Origin: Acidimicrobiaceae bacterium
GTDB taxonomy: Bacteria; Actinomycetota; Acidimicrobiia; Acidimicrobiales; RAAP-2
NCBI GenBank assembly: GCA_003164275.1
Contig: PLSY01000110.1
Coordinates: 8,981 to 14,854 of the forward strand
DNA: 5,874 nucleotides
Direction of reading: 5' to 3'
A program made the position numbers and the translations under genes. The notes beneath the pieces were generated by a model. It worked only from the letters and a program-made list of their open reading frames with translations. It did no database searches and was not told the DNA's origin. Positions 1-5,031 of this stretch are shown in pieces; the stretch's first letter is position 1; each line of letters starts with the position of its first letter.

Positions 1-618
1 CTTCGACGTCGCTTTGGTGCCCTCGGGGAAGACGAGGGCCAGTTGTTGCTGGTCGTGGAGGATGCGATAGGCGTTGTCCGGGTGGGCGGGCACGCCGCCG
101 GTCCGGGACCACATGGTGCCGACGACAGGGATGGAGCGGAAGAAGTAGTCGGCCAGCCCGTAGACGGGTCGGCCGAGCTCCTCTTCGATGCCGTGCATGA
201 TCGATGGGGCGTCGGGGGGCACTGCGCCTGCGTGGTTGGCGATCAGGAGGGCCCCACCGTGGTGGGGGATCTTCTCCAAGCCCTGCCATTCGACCCGGAA
301 CCAGTAGCGGTAGACCGGGTTGTAGAGGCGTCTCACGATGGAGCGCATGTGCTCGGATCGACCCCACTCGTCCACATCCGACCTTCTCGGGTCGTGAGGT
401 CCGAAGTCGGCATCCGGCAGGCGAGCGGTGGGCAGCAGCGAGACCGACGCCGGAGGCCGTTCGACTCCTGGCTCGGGGATGCCGAGGTAGGCGTCCTGGT
501 CGGCCGACAGGGCCGAGATGTCCTCCGCGGTGGCCTCGATGTAGCCGGGGTTCGGGGACGGCCCGGCCCGGGGAGCGGTCCTTGCGCTGTCCGATGGATC
601 CGAGCTCACCTTCGGCAT
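1..618 (-). CDS. PlsC-like lysophospholipid/glycerol acyltransferase (partial, C-terminus outside window)
   Basis: The first 206 residues of a membrane-associated acyltransferase (PlsC/LPLAT superfamily), which moves an acyl group from acyl-CoA or acyl-ACP to a lysophosphatidate- or acylglycerol-type acceptor. The visible motifs are ANHAGAVPPD at residues 127-136, with the catalytic H129 and D136, a GTMWSRTGGVPA block at 167-178 that corresponds to the acceptor-binding region, and VFPEGT at 196-201. The His-Asp spacing is six residues rather than the usual four, which recalls the MGAT/TMEM68-like branch whose motif reads NHSGG.P.D. Substrate is therefore open: phosphatidate or neutral-lipid synthesis. 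Residues 1 to about 85 form a Pro/Asp/Ser-rich, probably disordered extension ahead of the domain, which begins around RRLYNPVYRYWFRVEW (95-110). The frame stays open upstream of the ATG, but an AAGGTGG ribosome site at 626-632 fixes the start. It lies 100 bases downstream of the glycosyltransferase gene, in the same direction. Confidence 0.88.
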   Translation of the reverse strand, partial: MPKVSSDPSDSARTAPRAGPSPNPGYIEATAEDISALSADQDAYLGIPEPGVERPPASVSLLPTARLPDADFGPHDPRRSDVDEWGRSEHMRSIVRRLYNPVYRYWFRVEWQGLEKIPHHGGALLIANHAGAVPPDAPSIMHGIEEELGRPVYGLADYFFRSIPVVGTMWSRTGGVPAHPDNAYRILHDQQQLALVFPEGTKATSK

Positions 619-625
619 CGTATCG

Positions 626-632
626 CCACCTT
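626..632 (-). promoter_or_regulatory. Ribosome binding site AAGGTGG of the acyltransferase gene
   Basis: On the minus strand AAGGTGG sits seven bases before the ATG at 618. It decides the start, because the reading frame continues without a stop into the intergenic region and would otherwise allow a longer call. Confidence 0.75.
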
Positions 633-655
633 GTGTCCCGCCTCTTGGCCGTCGC

Positions 656-677
656 CCGCCGGCACCCATGCCGGCGG
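656..677 (-). terminator. GC-rich hairpin between glycosyltransferase and acyltransferase genes
   Basis: A perfect 9-bp inverted repeat, CCGCCGGCA and TGCCGGCGG, is separated by a four-base loop. It lies 41 bases beyond the glycosyltransferase stop and 37 bases before the acyltransferase ATG. There is no T-run after either arm. It could be a U-less terminator or attenuator of the kind proposed in high-GC actinobacteria, a transcript-stability element, or a protein-binding palindrome. The structure is seen directly; the role is inferred. Confidence 0.4.
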
Positions 678-689
678 ATCGGCGCGCCG

Positions 690-715
690 TCGTTTGGTCT
701 GATTGTTCGGTCTGA
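690..715 (-). repeat. Two imperfect 13-bp tandem units just after the glycosyltransferase stop
   Basis: On the minus strand TCAGACCGAACAA is followed directly by TCAGACCAAACGA, matching at 11 of 13 positions with a perfect TCAGACC core in each. It begins three bases after the stop codon of the glycosyltransferase gene. With only two copies it may be chance or a local duplication. Confidence 0.3.
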
Positions 716-718
716 CCC

Positions 719-1747
719 TCAGGCTTCGGTGGCGACGGCGACGGAGTCGAGCAGTCGGCCGCCCAGAGGTCCGAGCCGGGTGAGGCCGGCCAGATCCAGG
801 CTGCGGCTGTGGACATGGGCGGTGTCGAACTCGGCTCGCAGGGCGGTCGTGGCCATGGCCGAGTCGGCCGGGTCGACCAGCGGGAAGAGCGCGGTCACCT
901 TTGATCCGGCGACCAGCATGGGCAGCGGGACATCGGGGAGGATCCGGGCCAGCACGGTGGCTGTCCGGCAGAGGAGCTCCTGGCCGGCAGGATCGGCCCG
1001 GTCTTCGACGACGACGGCCTGCATGCGGGGCGCGGGCATGAGGCCGAGTCGTGACCGGTAGACGTCAGCCAGCATGGACACCGAGTCGTGGAGCGGATGG
1101 ATGGTGCTGCCGGGCACGTTCTTCCAGTGCACGGGCACCTCGGCGATCTGGAGACCAAGCCGTTTGGAGCGGGCCAGTAGCTCGACGTCGAAGGCGAAGC
1201 GGTCGATCCTGACCAGGTGGAACAACAGTCTCGCCACTGGGGCGCGGAAGGCCTTGAACCCGCATTGGGTGTCCAAGAGGTCGAGTCCTGTGCCCGTGGT
1301 CACCATGCGGTTGAAGAGCCGGCCCATGATTGCTCGGACGGCGTAGGTGCCGTCGACCATGGAGTCGGTGAGGGCCCTCGAGCCGATGGCCACCTCGCGG
1401 CTTCCTAGGGCGTCCAAGAGCTTGGGGATCGCCCGCGGGTCGATGGCCATGTCGGCGTCCATGTACGCCGTGGCCGCGCCGCGAGCTAGCCGTATCCCGG
1501 TACGGACGGCCGCACCCTTCCCCTGATTCGAGGGGAGGCTGACAACCCGGTGGTGGGGCAGATGGGCGAGCAGGGAGCGGGCGGTGGCCGCCGTCTCATC
1601 GCTGCTGCCGTCGTCGATCACTACCACTTCGGTCTGCTCGATGTCCACGCAGCCGTCATCGACGGCGGCATCGAAGCGCTTCAGGCCGTCGGTGAGACGA
1701 TGGGCCTCGTTGTAGGCAGGGACGATGATGGAGAGTTCGAGTGTCAT
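719..1747 (-). CDS. Family 2 glycosyltransferase, dolichyl/polyprenyl-phosphate sugar transferase type, with C-terminal extension
   Basis: A 342-residue enzyme of the GT-A fold, expected to transfer a sugar from a nucleotide donor (UDP-glucose or GDP-mannose type) to a polyprenyl phosphate at the cytoplasmic membrane face, giving a lipid-linked sugar for envelope glycans. Motifs in order: SIIVPAYNEAHRL at 6-18, VVVIDDGSSDET at 41-52 (donor binding), YMDADM at 95-100 with the metal-binding D97 and D99, IGSRAL at 121-126, DTQCGFKAFR at 159-168, and FDVELLARSKRLGLQIAEVPVHWKN at 186-210. The DTQCGFK and EVPV.W blocks resemble ALG5/DPM1-like proteins. No membrane helix is visible, so membrane anchoring is not built in. 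Residues 237-342 are an extra segment that I do not recognise. The ATG is preferred because the first beta strand follows at once; its ribosome site is poor (GGGTCGGGACC region). It lies 68 bases downstream of the NlpC/P60 gene, which suggests a shared transcript. Confidence 0.9.
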   Translation of the reverse strand: MTLELSIIVPAYNEAHRLTDGLKRFDAAVDDGCVDIEQTEVVVIDDGSSDETAATARSLLAHLPHHRVVSLPSNQGKGAAVRTGIRLARGAATAYMDADMAIDPRAIPKLLDALGSREVAIGSRALTDSMVDGTYAVRAIMGRLFNRMVTTGTGLDLLDTQCGFKAFRAPVARLLFHLVRIDRFAFDVELLARSKRLGLQIAEVPVHWKNVPGSTIHPLHDSVSMLADVYRSRLGLMPAPRMQAVVVEDRADPAGQELLCRTATVLARILPDVPLPMLVAGSKVTALFPLVDPADSAMATTALRAEFDTAHVHSRSLDLAGLTRLGPLGGRLLDSVAVATEA

Positions 1748-1767
1748 GGCCGAGGTCCCGACCCTAC

Positions 1768-1800
1768 GCTCCGGAGACCGCGCCGTGCGGTCAGGGGAGC
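1768..1800 (-). terminator. Hairpin between NlpC/P60 hydrolase and glycosyltransferase genes
   Basis: An inner 6-bp stem (GACCGC with GCGGTC, five-base loop) is extended, across a 3x3 internal loop, by an outer 5-bp stem (GCTCC with GGAGC). It starts 15 bases past the hydrolase stop codon and ends 20 bases before the glycosyltransferase ATG. No T-run follows. It is a candidate weak terminator or leader structure that could lower expression of the downstream gene relative to the hydrolase. Confidence 0.35.
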
Positions 1801-1815
1801 GGTGCCGGTCGGCTC

Positions 1816-3204
1816 TCAGGGACGAGCCGCTCCGACGAGGCCTTGGAGCCAGATGGGGTTGAAGCTGACGACGGTACCGGTGTGGGCCGCCTGGATGATC
1901 GTGTTCGCTCCATAGGGCGTCGAGTGCCCATCCAATGTTGGCCCCACGTACATGACCACGTGGTCGATGCCATCACCGCTCAGATCGAAGAAGATGAGGT
2001 CCCCTGGCTCCAACGAGTTCATGCTCACGTGGGTCGAGTCGGCATACTGGTCGGCCGCCGAGTGGGGGAGGTGGACGCCGGCCGCGGCCCAGGCCAGCAT
2101 GGTGAGCCCGGAGCAGTCGAGGCCTTGGGAGGGTGGGTCGTTGCCGATGGGACCCGCCCATTCGTAGGGGACATTCAGGTACTGTTCGGCCCCGTGGACC
2201 GCCGCGATGCCTGCCGCATTGGGACTTCCGCCGCTAGCGATGGTGATGCCCCCGGGGACGGGGGAGCCGGCGGTCGTGGCTGCAGCACCTGCCGCCTGGT
2301 TGGCCGCCGTCGTGGCGTTGATGGCCGTGGTGCTGCCGGCGCCGACCGTCGCTGCCACCTGGGCTGCTTGATTCGCCTGATTGGCCGCAGCCTGGGCGGC
2401 CGCCGGAGTGGTGGCCGCCTTGGCCGCCGTGGCCGCGCTCGATGCCTCCGAGGCGGCCTGCTGGGTGACCTGAGCGGCCAGAGTCCCCTTCACCTGGGCC
2501 AAGGTGGCTTCAGATTGCGAGGCCGTGGCGGCCGCCTGCTGGCGGGCCTGGCCTTGCGCGGCCAGCTGGGCCGTCTCGGTCTGCTGTTCGGCCACGAGCT
2601 TGGCCTGGGTCGAGGAAAGCTGTTTTTGACTGGCGTTGACCTGGGCGACGTCGGCCACCACCTGATTGGCCCCGATGCCAGAGTAGAGGCTGGTGACCTG
2701 CTGGCCGCTGGTCGGGGCAGAGAAGATCTGGGCCAGCCCGGTCGATGAGGTGCCACTCACGTACGTGTCGATGGCGTCTCTTCGGAGCTGGGCCCTGTCC
2801 TTTGCCAGCTGCGCCCTGTCCGCGTCCACTGACGCCGAGGATGACTGCAGGGCCGACTGGGTGGAGGCGAGCTTCACCGCCGCCTGGTTGTAGAGCTCGT
2901 CGGCCTCGTCGAGCGTGGCCTGTTGCTGGGCGATCTCCGAGGTCAACGAGGCCACCTGGGAAGCAGCCGAAGAAGCGGCCGCCGGGACCGTCGCGGTGGT
3001 TGGAACTTTGGACTTCGCCGCCGTCGAGGTCGTCGACGGACTGGCGCCGGCTGTCTGGGCGCCCAGGACTGCACCGGAGAGCCCCACGAAGCAGGCCAGG
3101 GCCGCGATCGCGGCCCCTCTGCCTCGAGAGGGCCTAGTCCAGCTCTTGCCGGTGGCCGGGCGCGTAGATGCGCCCTGATTGGTAGTCAGCTGCCCCTGAC
3201 TCAA
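1816..3204 (-). CDS. Secreted NlpC/P60 peptidoglycan endopeptidase with coiled-coil N-terminus (CwlO/RipA-like)
   Basis: A 462-residue exported cell-wall hydrolase. NlpC/P60 enzymes cut peptide stems of peptidoglycan, typically the D-Glu/meso-diaminopimelate bond. Residues 1-30 are polar with several Arg/Lys; a hydrophobic core at 31-49 (AAIAALACFVGLSGAVLGA) and a TAGA-SP site near 51-56 make a Sec-type signal peptide. Residues about 78-215 are Gln/Ala/Ser-rich heptad-like helix, with RAQLRRDAIDTYVSG at 137-151 typical of CwlO/RipA-like proteins. Residues about 220-318 are an Ala-dominated linker. The C-terminal domain at 332-462 has the catalytic Cys in GLDCSGL (C364), His in IDHVVMYVG (H415) and a third polar residue in QAAHTG (H441). 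The family's helical N-terminal part often controls or localises the catalytic domain. Translation begins at TTG: a TGA lies two codons upstream in frame, no ATG precedes the signal peptide, and GGGAG lies ten bases upstream. The partner for recruitment (FtsEX-like) is not in the window. Confidence 0.92.
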   Translation of the reverse strand: MSQGQLTTNQGASTRPATGKSWTRPSRGRGAAIAALACFVGLSGAVLGAQTAGASPSTTSTAAKSKVPTTATVPAAASSAASQVASLTSEIAQQQATLDEADELYNQAAVKLASTQSALQSSSASVDADRAQLAKDRAQLRRDAIDTYVSGTSSTGLAQIFSAPTSGQQVTSLYSGIGANQVVADVAQVNASQKQLSSTQAKLVAEQQTETAQLAAQGQARQQAAATASQSEATLAQVKGTLAAQVTQQAASEASSAATAAKAATTPAAAQAAANQANQAAQVAATVGAGSTTAINATTAANQAAGAAATTAGSPVPGGITIASGGSPNAAGIAAVHGAEQYLNVPYEWAGPIGNDPPSQGLDCSGLTMLAWAAAGVHLPHSAADQYADSTHVSMNSLEPGDLIFFDLSGDGIDHVVMYVGPTLDGHSTPYGANTIIQAAHTGTVVSFNPIWLQGLVGAARP

Positions 3205-3214
3205 TTTTCAGTAA

Positions 3215-3221
3215 CTCCCTT
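3215..3221 (-). promoter_or_regulatory. Ribosome binding site AAGGGAG of the NlpC/P60 gene
   Basis: On the minus strand AAGGGAG stands ten bases before the TTG at 3204. The spacing is slightly long, but this is the best purine-rich match near the only usable start, and supports the TTG call. Confidence 0.55.
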
Positions 3222-3237
3222 CACCTTCCAGACCGCG

Positions 3238-3260
3238 GGCAACCAGACCTGCTGGTTGCC
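3238..3260. promoter_or_regulatory. Perfect 9-bp inverted repeat in the divergent intergenic region (operator or leader hairpin)
   Basis: GGCAACCAG at 3238-3246 and its exact reverse complement CTGGTTGCC at 3252-3260 flank five bases (ACCTG). Eight bases of the right half, TGGTTGCC, occur again at 3276-3283, 23 bases further on in the same orientation. Three half-sites between two divergent genes look like an operator for a dimeric regulator acting on one or both genes. Alternatively, in the minus-strand transcript it would be a stable hairpin ending 33 bases upstream of the hydrolase TTG. No regulator gene is present nearby. Confidence 0.45.
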
Positions 3261-3320
3261 TTGTCGTGGTCTTGTTGGTTGCCCCTGCGGTTCCTGTGAT
3301 TCCTCACCCATCGCCACGGC

Positions 3321-3362
3321 GAGAAGCGATCGGCATCACGCTATGGATGCCGATTGCTTTTC
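3321..3362 (+). promoter_or_regulatory. Long leader hairpin upstream of the carboxylesterase gene (attenuator or terminator candidate)
   Basis: Bases 3321-3337 (GAGAAGCGATCGGCATC) pair with 3346-3362 (GATGCCGATTGCTTTTC) to give 17 pairs without a bulge, 15 of them Watson-Crick, around an eight-base loop ACGCTATG. The two remaining pairs, 3323-3360 and 3328-3355, are G.U in the plus-strand RNA and would be C/A mismatches in the minus-strand RNA, so the fold favours plus-strand transcription toward the esterase. The foot of the 3' arm is TTTTC, as in an intrinsic terminator whose T-run is partly in the stem. The structure lies 61 bases before the GTG start. Its regulatory role is inferred. Confidence 0.5.
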
Positions 3363-3370
3363 CATGGAAA
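3359..3370. repeat. 12-bp perfect palindrome TTTCCATGGAAA
   Basis: A loop-free, perfectly symmetric 12-mer that overlaps the foot of the 3321-3362 hairpin. It is AT-richer than its surroundings. A dimeric regulator site is possible. It does not look like an RNA hairpin because there is no loop. Confidence 0.35.
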
Positions 3371-3412
3371 TCGGTAGGTTGCATGTTGTATCGGCACCTC
3401 TGATGCAGAACT

Positions 3413-3417
3413 GGAGG
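3413..3417 (+). promoter_or_regulatory. Ribosome binding site GGAGG that sets the carboxylesterase start
   Basis: GGAGG lies six bases before GTG at 3424. In-frame ATG codons at 3343 and 3403 have no comparable site upstream, so the GTG is chosen even though the frame is open much further upstream. Confidence 0.75.
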
Positions 3418-3423
3418 GACAGC

Positions 3424-4989
3424 GTGGACGGAGTGGTCAAGGTCCAAGGAGGCCTTCTCCGAGGCGTTCGACGGGAGTCGGTCTGGTCGTTCTCGGGCAT
3501 CCCCTATGCCGCCCCACCCACTGGGACGAGGAGGTGGCGACCACCGCTGGCCCCGGATCCTTGGGAGGGAATCCGGGACTGCAGCGCGTTCGGTCCCATC
3601 GCCCCCCAGGCACCGAATCTCGTTGAGATGTCTCTCGGAGCAGAGCCAGCTGAGCACTCCGAGGACTGCCTCAGCCTCAACATCTGGACGCCAGGGCTGG
3701 ACGACGCCAGCCGGCCGGTGATGGTCTGGGTCCACGGCGGGTCTTTCGTCACCGGCTCAGGTGCCGGTGCCCTCTACCGCGGGGGGTTACTGGCGGCCGA
3801 CGGCGACGTTGTCGTCGTCACCATCAACTACCGCTTGGGCATCCTTGGGTTTCTGGCCCATCCAGCGCTGGCCGACGATGGCCAGAGCTGGCTCGACGGT
3901 CAGGAGTGGTCGGGGTTCGGCAACTGGGGGCTGGCTGACCAGATTGCCGCTCTGGCCTGGGTCAGGGACCACATCGCCACATTCGGAGGAGACCCCCAGA
4001 ACGTCACGCTGTTCGGGGAGTCGGCCGGCGGCATGAGCGTCTCCGCGCTCCTGGCCGTCCCCGACACCCGGGGCCTCTTCCACCGGGCGGTCGTCGAGAG
4101 TGGGCCTCCCTATGTCGCAGAGGCGGATGACGCCACCGAGAGGGCCGAACGGTTGGCGGTCCACCTCGGAGTCCCGATGACCAGGGAGGCTCTCGAACAG
4201 GTGTCGGCCGAGGAGCTGGTGCGGGCGGCGAGCGAGTTCGCCCGGGTGCCGTCCAATATGGCCGAGTCTCCCTTCGTGGTCATGCCCGTGGTCGACCGGG
4301 GACTGCTCGACCGCCAGCCCGAAGCAGCGGTGGCGGAGGGATGTGCGTCCGAGGTACCACTGCTCATCGGCACCACGAGGGACGAGTTCGGGTTCTTCAC
4401 TGTCGGGAACACCGAGCTCAACTCGATGGACGACGAGGGCCTCATCCGCCTGGTGGCGCGTCACACGCAGGCTGGAGAGCGCGCTCCCGAGCTGATCGAG
4501 ACCATCAGGTCGGCCCGGTCGGCCAGAGGGGAGGCGACCGCCCCGAGGGACCTCGGGATTGCCATCGCCACCGAGTCGGTGTTCCGCTGGCCCAGCGTCC
4601 GCCTGGCCGACGCCCATGCCCAGGCGGCGGGACCGGGGGTTACGACCTACTGCTACCTGTTCACCTGGGAGTCACCGGCCTTTGGCGGTTTCCTCGGCTC
4701 GTGTCATGCCCTGGAGATCCCGTTCGTGTTCGGCACGGTGCACAACCCCGGCGTCCAGGGCTATGCCGGACGCGGTGAGGAAGCCTTCGCCCTGTCGGCG
4801 GCCATGCGGGCGGCCTGGGTGGAGTTTGCCCGGACGGGCTCGGTCGAGCCGTGGCCCGGATGGGAGAGTGGGCGCCGCCCGACCACCGTGTTCGGGCCCT
4901 GGCCGAACGAAGCGGGCATGGAGCACCGGGTGGACGCCCCTCGGAACGAGGAGCTCGAGGCGGTGGCGAAAATGTCCCCTCGCTCCTGA
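3424..4989 (+). CDS. Type-B carboxylesterase / para-nitrobenzyl esterase family hydrolase
   Basis: A 521-residue alpha/beta hydrolase that should cleave carboxylic esters; the natural substrate is unknown. The N-terminus (VKVQGGLLRGV, then FSGIPYAAPPTGTRRWRPP at 23-41) is the usual opening of the family. EDCLSLNIWTP at 80-90, the oxyanion-hole strand VMVWVHGGSFVTGSG at 99-113, NYRLGILGFL at 135-144 and GNWGLADQIAALAWV at 166-180 follow. The nucleophile is S200 in FGESAGG (197-203), the acid E321 in GTTRDEF (316-322), and the base H428 in GSCHALEIPFVFG (425-437), so the triad is intact. There is no signal peptide from the GTG start, which suggests a cytoplasmic enzyme. Length is close to the bacterial family norm of about 500. 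It is a single-gene unit: divergent from the NlpC/P60 gene and convergent with the CAP-domain gene. Known relatives act on drug, phenyl-carbamate or p-nitrobenzyl esters, but no specificity can be read here. Confidence 0.93.
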   Translation: MDGVVKVQGGLLRGVRRESVWSFSGIPYAAPPTGTRRWRPPLAPDPWEGIRDCSAFGPIAPQAPNLVEMSLGAEPAEHSEDCLSLNIWTPGLDDASRPVMVWVHGGSFVTGSGAGALYRGGLLAADGDVVVVTINYRLGILGFLAHPALADDGQSWLDGQEWSGFGNWGLADQIAALAWVRDHIATFGGDPQNVTLFGESAGGMSVSALLAVPDTRGLFHRAVVESGPPYVAEADDATERAERLAVHLGVPMTREALEQVSAEELVRAASEFARVPSNMAESPFVVMPVVDRGLLDRQPEAAVAEGCASEVPLLIGTTRDEFGFFTVGNTELNSMDDEGLIRLVARHTQAGERAPELIETIRSARSARGEATAPRDLGIAIATESVFRWPSVRLADAHAQAAGPGVTTYCYLFTWESPAFGGFLGSCHALEIPFVFGTVHNPGVQGYAGRGEEAFALSAAMRAAWVEFARTGSVEPWPGWESGRRPTTVFGPWPNEAGMEHRVDAPRNEELEAVAKMSPRS

Positions 4990-5006
4990 CCCCAATGCAG
5001 GCGGGG

Positions 5007-5027
5007 GCCGAGGTGGCCCGGCTCGGC
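5007..5027. terminator. Small hairpin in the convergent gap between esterase and CAP-domain genes
   Basis: GCCGAG at 5007-5012 and CTCGGC at 5022-5027 pair around a nine-base loop. The gap between the two stop codons is only 42 bases, so a shared bidirectional terminator would have to sit here. The stem is short and has no T-run on either side, so this is a weak candidate. Confidence 0.3.
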
Positions 5028-5031
5028 GAGG

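Noticed and set aside
680..689. The 10-bp palindrome CGGCGCGCCG
   Set aside because: Such G/C palindromes are frequent by chance in DNA of this composition, and nothing in the context supports a role.
204..1061. A 285-codon plus-strand open frame across the acyltransferase/glycosyltransferase region
   Set aside because: Its product is Arg/Pro/Ser-rich with no motif, while the opposite strand carries clear PlsC and GT2 motifs. It is an antisense shadow of high-GC coding DNA.
1741..2748. A 335-codon plus-strand open frame opposite the NlpC/P60 gene
   Set aside because: The translation is Gly/Arg low-complexity and mirrors the Ala-rich linker; the minus strand encodes the full Cys-His-His hydrolase.
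3089..3095. A lipobox for the NlpC/P60 protein around ALAC (residues 35-38)
   Set aside because: The Cys is in the middle of the hydrophobic core, lacks Leu at -3, and a normal signal peptidase I site follows later.
3272..3300. A plus-strand sigma-70-like promoter, TTGTTG at 3272-3277 and TGTGAT at 3295-3300 with 17-base spacing
   Set aside because: Only three of six and four of six bases match consensus, which is expected by chance over this length, so it is not annotated.
2923..3423. An N-terminal extension of the carboxylesterase up to position 2923, or starts at ATG 3343 or 3403
   Set aside because: The extension overlaps the opposite hydrolase gene and is Arg/Gly-rich. Neither ATG has a ribosome site, whereas GTG 3424 has GGAGG at ideal spacing and gives the usual family N-terminus.
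3205..3423. A c-di-AMP (ydaO/yuaA) riboswitch ahead of the NlpC/P60 gene, as is frequent for actinobacterial wall hydrolases
   Set aside because: Minus-strand CACAGGAACCGCAGGGGCAA (3297-3278) vaguely recalls one conserved block, but the GGGGTGAA and CGTCAGCTAACC-like blocks are missing and the helices do not form the expected pseudo-twofold fold. An Infernal search with RF00379 would settle it.
3787..4617. A 276-codon minus-strand open frame inside the carboxylesterase
   Set aside because: No recognisable domain, and it lies opposite an intact catalytic triad on the plus strand.
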